From NCBI GenBank assembly GCA_040003205.1, contig JBDUDA010000035.1, forward strand, positions 1 through 17,251: 17,251 nt of DNA. Reading direction: 5' to 3'. The notes under the pieces are model-generated. The model saw only the letters and a list, made by a program, of their open reading frames with translations, did not search any database and was not told where the DNA came from. This stretch comes from JALYIM01 sp040003205. GTDB lineage: Bacteria > Acidobacteriota > Terriglobia > Terriglobales > Acidobacteriaceae. Made by a program: the position numbers and the translations under genes. Numbering within the stretch: the stretch's first letter is position 1; the number at the start of each line of letters is the position of its first letter. This document shows, piece after piece, positions 14,888-17,251 of this stretch.

Positions 14888-17251
14888 CTACTTTCGAATT
14901 CTTCCGTTTTTAGAAAAGCGAATTTCGATTTTGCCGTGAACGTAGGATGCAGACTCGCCGCTAGGCAATATCACTGACAAGCGACTGTCACCGTGCTCGT
15001 CTTTGATCAGTTCAGCTCCATTTACTCCGGCAATTCCTGAGGGATCAGACACGTAAAGCTCATACTGCTTTCCGGGAAGGCCGGAGATTTGAAGGGTCAG
15101 TTCGCTTTTATTGGCTGCCCAGGTTTCGGAAACAATTTTCAGGTTTTGGCTGCTCTCCCCCGGGAGCGGCAATGTGGATGAGTATGCGATCCCGAAGTCG
15201 TTGCTGACATGAATTTGCACCGTCGTAACTGCGCTGGACGGCGTAAATCGTGTCGCGATGTGCATATCCTCGCCGTTCTGCTCAAGCTTGGGGCGGACCG
15301 CGCGCCCGTTAACAGTTGTGGCCCCTACCTCTGCGCGCGCACTGACTGCCGGAGAGAAGTCCACCGTGCAGTCTCCGGTGCCCGAGCGTGCGACCTCTAA
15401 CGTGATTGCGTCTGCAATTTTCTTATACTTCAAGTTTAGAACTACGTTTCCTATGTGAACGTTGCTAATTTCAAACTTTTTCCAGTCGGCAGGAACATGC
15501 GGTGACAATTTTAAGGTGTGAGAATTCGCGTCTACTTCGAGCCCAAACATTCCCCGCACAATTGGACTCACGACCATAGCCGCCGACCATATTTGCTGCG
15601 GAGAACTGGTCGAAAGTGGCTGGTAATAGTCACCGGAAAGCACTTCCGTCACGTGTCCAAGCGAACCATCGAGCGCAAGCAACGCATTCGAGCGCAAATT
15701 CGCATACGCCGGAAGCGGGCGGTGGGAGCGGTATTCGCCGACTGAAGCCCATCCCGTGAAGAGAGGCCACACCGCTCCGAAGTGATATCCGCCGGGATCG
15801 TATAGAGGATTTTCCGAAGAAATGATTCGCATTCCCCAGTCTGTCTGATGGTCAGAATCGGCGAGCTTATCGATGGTCGGCTGAATTCGCTTTTCCGTAA
15901 GCAGATCGAACCAGAGCGGCACGGTGGCAAGCACGCTGGGCAGCTCCACCTGCCGTCCTTGACTGTCGAGCGCGAATGAATAAATGTTTTTCGATTGGGA
16001 CCAAAACTTTTCGTCAACGATCTGCTTTTGGTGGGAATATTCCTGCGCGAGCTCGCGGCTTACATCTTCTTTTCCAGTGAGGAGAGCAAGATTCGAAAGC
16101 GCGAGCAATGCTTCCGCACCCAGACTGCTCTGATACAACTCGGTTTCTACGGGAAGCAACGGCCCGCCTTCGACCCATCCATGACCGATGCCTAAATTGC
16201 GAGGCAACCCGCTTGAGTTATAAGTCGATTTCAGAAACTGGTAAGCGCGCCACAAGTTGTCCCACTTGCTGTTTGCGAATTCCACGTCGCCGCTGTGCTG
16301 CACGTAATCGTTCATTCCGACGATGAATAACGGGGTCGCGTCTGCCGAAGCGAACCCATAAGGATAATCTTTGAACCAATCCACCAGGCTGGCGGATTGA
16401 GAAATCTCATGCGGGACTTTGCCGTCTGCCCTCTGGAAATGCGTCAGGAACTCCAGAGCCGTCCGCGTGCCGGAAAAATCGCCTTCGGAATTCAACGCGA
16501 ACGAAGTCCAGATTGCATCGCGGCCAAAAAACCACGCAAACCCAGGCCGCTGGCTAAGTCCCGAGGTTCGGTAACCGGCGATCAACCCTGTCCCCAGAAA
16601 TGGGTTATGCACCATCCCTTGCAGCATCGCCACGCGTGACCAATCGTAGGCCTGCTGAAGTTGCAAATCGGGCAGCCTCAGACCCACCGTGCGCGCCAGA
16701 TACTTGTCGTAATATTCGGCGGAACTTTTCAGCATGCCTGCATAGTCGCGCGATAATTTCTGATAATTTTCCTCGGCCTCTTTCTCACCGTTCACCGAGC
16801 CGGCAATGATTACAATTGTCGTGTCTTTGATTTTCTTCGAGGGCCCAAGAAAAAACGAGTTCTCCGCAGACATCGAATAATTCGTGGAATATTCTTCCTG
16901 CGGCTGCGCGGCGGATGGCGATCCCACTAGTGCTACGTACTTTTTTTGCTCTTCTCCCATCACAAAAGCGTTAACTTCCGGGGACCAGCGCTGGTACGTC
17001 GCACCCAGGCCGGCTGGCCATTCCAGTTGAAAGTCGCGTTGAAAGACCACTTCAGTTTCCAGCGGATCTTTATTTTTATTTTCAGATTCAATCAGAATCA
17101 CCACGCCCGCCTCGTCCACCGGGACGAACAGAGTTTCGCGGACCTGAAAAGTATCGCTGGCGTACAAAATAGTTGACGATTCCGGCCGCACTGAGACGGT
17201 TCTAGCTAATGACTCCGCTGGAATGATGCGTCCGGCGATGTGAAAGCGCAG
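14888..17251 (-). CDS. Glycogen-debranching-like (alpha/alpha)6 glycosidase, 5' end beyond window
   Basis: The frame is open from the right edge (17251) to the stop at 14888-14890: about 787 visible residues with the N-terminus missing. The GTG at 17191 is not a convincing start, because coding sequence (LRFHIAGRIIPAESLARTVS) continues upstream of it. The visible part has an N-terminal beta-sandwich-like region (YASDTFQVRETLFVPVDE) and an (alpha/alpha)6 catalytic region resembling amylo-alpha-1,6-glucosidase/GDE-C proteins. Typical motifs are FAWFFGRDAIWTS (catalytic Asp candidate encoded at 16517-16519), HGWVEGGP and YHFGAVWPLFTGW. About 200 C-terminal residues look like beta-sandwich modules (LTLQISGLPGKQYELYV). 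Such enzymes act on alpha-glucans or alpha-oligosaccharides; related barrels include GH15, GH37 and GH63, so the exact activity is open. Export cannot be judged without the N-terminus. It lies upstream of and in line with the GH13 gene. Confidence 0.82.
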   Translation of the reverse strand: MRFHIAGRIIPAESLARTVSVRPESSTILYASDTFQVRETLFVPVDEAGVVILIESENKNKDPLETEVVFQRDFQLEWPAGLGATYQRWSPEVNAFVMGEEQKKYVALVGSPSAAQPQEEYSTNYSMSAENSFFLGPSKKIKDTTIVIIAGSVNGEKEAEENYQKLSRDYAGMLKSSAEYYDKYLARTVGLRLPDLQLQQAYDWSRVAMLQGMVHNPFLGTGLIAGYRTSGLSQRPGFAWFFGRDAIWTSFALNSEGDFSGTRTALEFLTHFQRADGKVPHEISQSASLVDWFKDYPYGFASADATPLFIVGMNDYVQHSGDVEFANSKWDNLWRAYQFLKSTYNSSGLPRNLGIGHGWVEGGPLLPVETELYQSSLGAEALLALSNLALLTGKEDVSRELAQEYSHQKQIVDEKFWSQSKNIYSFALDSQGRQVELPSVLATVPLWFDLLTEKRIQPTIDKLADSDHQTDWGMRIISSENPLYDPGGYHFGAVWPLFTGWASVGEYRSHRPLPAYANLRSNALLALDGSLGHVTEVLSGDYYQPLSTSSPQQIWSAAMVVSPIVRGMFGLEVDANSHTLKLSPHVPADWKKFEISNVHIGNVVLNLKYKKIADAITLEVARSGTGDCTVDFSPAVSARAEVGATTVNGRAVRPKLEQNGEDMHIATRFTPSSAVTTVQIHVSNDFGIAYSSTLPLPGESSQNLKIVSETWAANKSELTLQISGLPGKQYELYVSDPSGIAGVNGAELIKDEHGDSRLSVILPSGESASYVHGKIEIRFSKNGRIRK

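Overview
This 17.25 kb window appears to be bacterial chromosome, probably from a soil-dwelling Gram-negative lineage such as Acidobacteriota. That placement is an inference from gene content (secreted fasciclin-domain protein, secreted PQQ-type sugar dehydrogenase, organelle-like PDF1A-type deformylase, several secreted glycosidases and a cyclic-glucan-synthase relative), from moderate GC and from gene style. No rRNA, tRNA, CRISPR array, transposase or phage gene was seen.

Layout, left to right. (1) 1-235, minus: the N-terminus of an ATP-dependent DNA ligase that runs off the left edge, divergent from (2) a secreted FAS1/fasciclin protein (360-917, plus) that ends in a strong intrinsic terminator. 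(3) 1076-3868, plus: a likely two-gene operon with a secreted sorbosone/glucose-dehydrogenase-like beta-propeller and glucose-6-phosphate dehydrogenase (zwf). (4) 3890-4091: an inverted pair of REP-like palindromic repeats between convergent genes. (5) 4133-4717, minus: peptide deformylase (def) with a TTG start. (6) 4852-6357, plus: a secreted GH39 glycosidase. (7) 6557-12946, plus: an ABC exporter followed 12 bases later by a 1493-residue GT84 cyclic beta-1,2-glucan synthase relative that has the glucosyltransferase and the cyclization (glycoamylase/GH189-like) domain but no C-terminal GH94 phosphorylase-like domains. (8) 12950-13031: a 7-base-periodic repeat that inverts on itself into a long hairpin between convergent genes. 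(9) 13035-17251, minus: a secreted GH13 alpha-glucosidase preceded by a glycogen-debranching-like (alpha/alpha)6 glycosidase that runs off the right edge.

The theme is carbohydrate metabolism. The ABC exporter plus truncated glucan synthase resembles, in function and order, the rhizobial ndvA/ndvB (chvA/chvB) pair that makes and exports cyclic beta-1,2-glucan. Here the part that controls ring size in the classical enzyme is absent. The convergent minus-strand pair would handle alpha-glucans or alpha-linked oligosaccharides outside the cytoplasm, the GH39 enzyme another polymer, and the dehydrogenase/zwf pair would oxidise sugar in the periplasm and feed the oxidative pentose phosphate route. 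The observations most worth following are the GH94-less glucan synthase and its coupled exporter, and the two structured convergent junctions.
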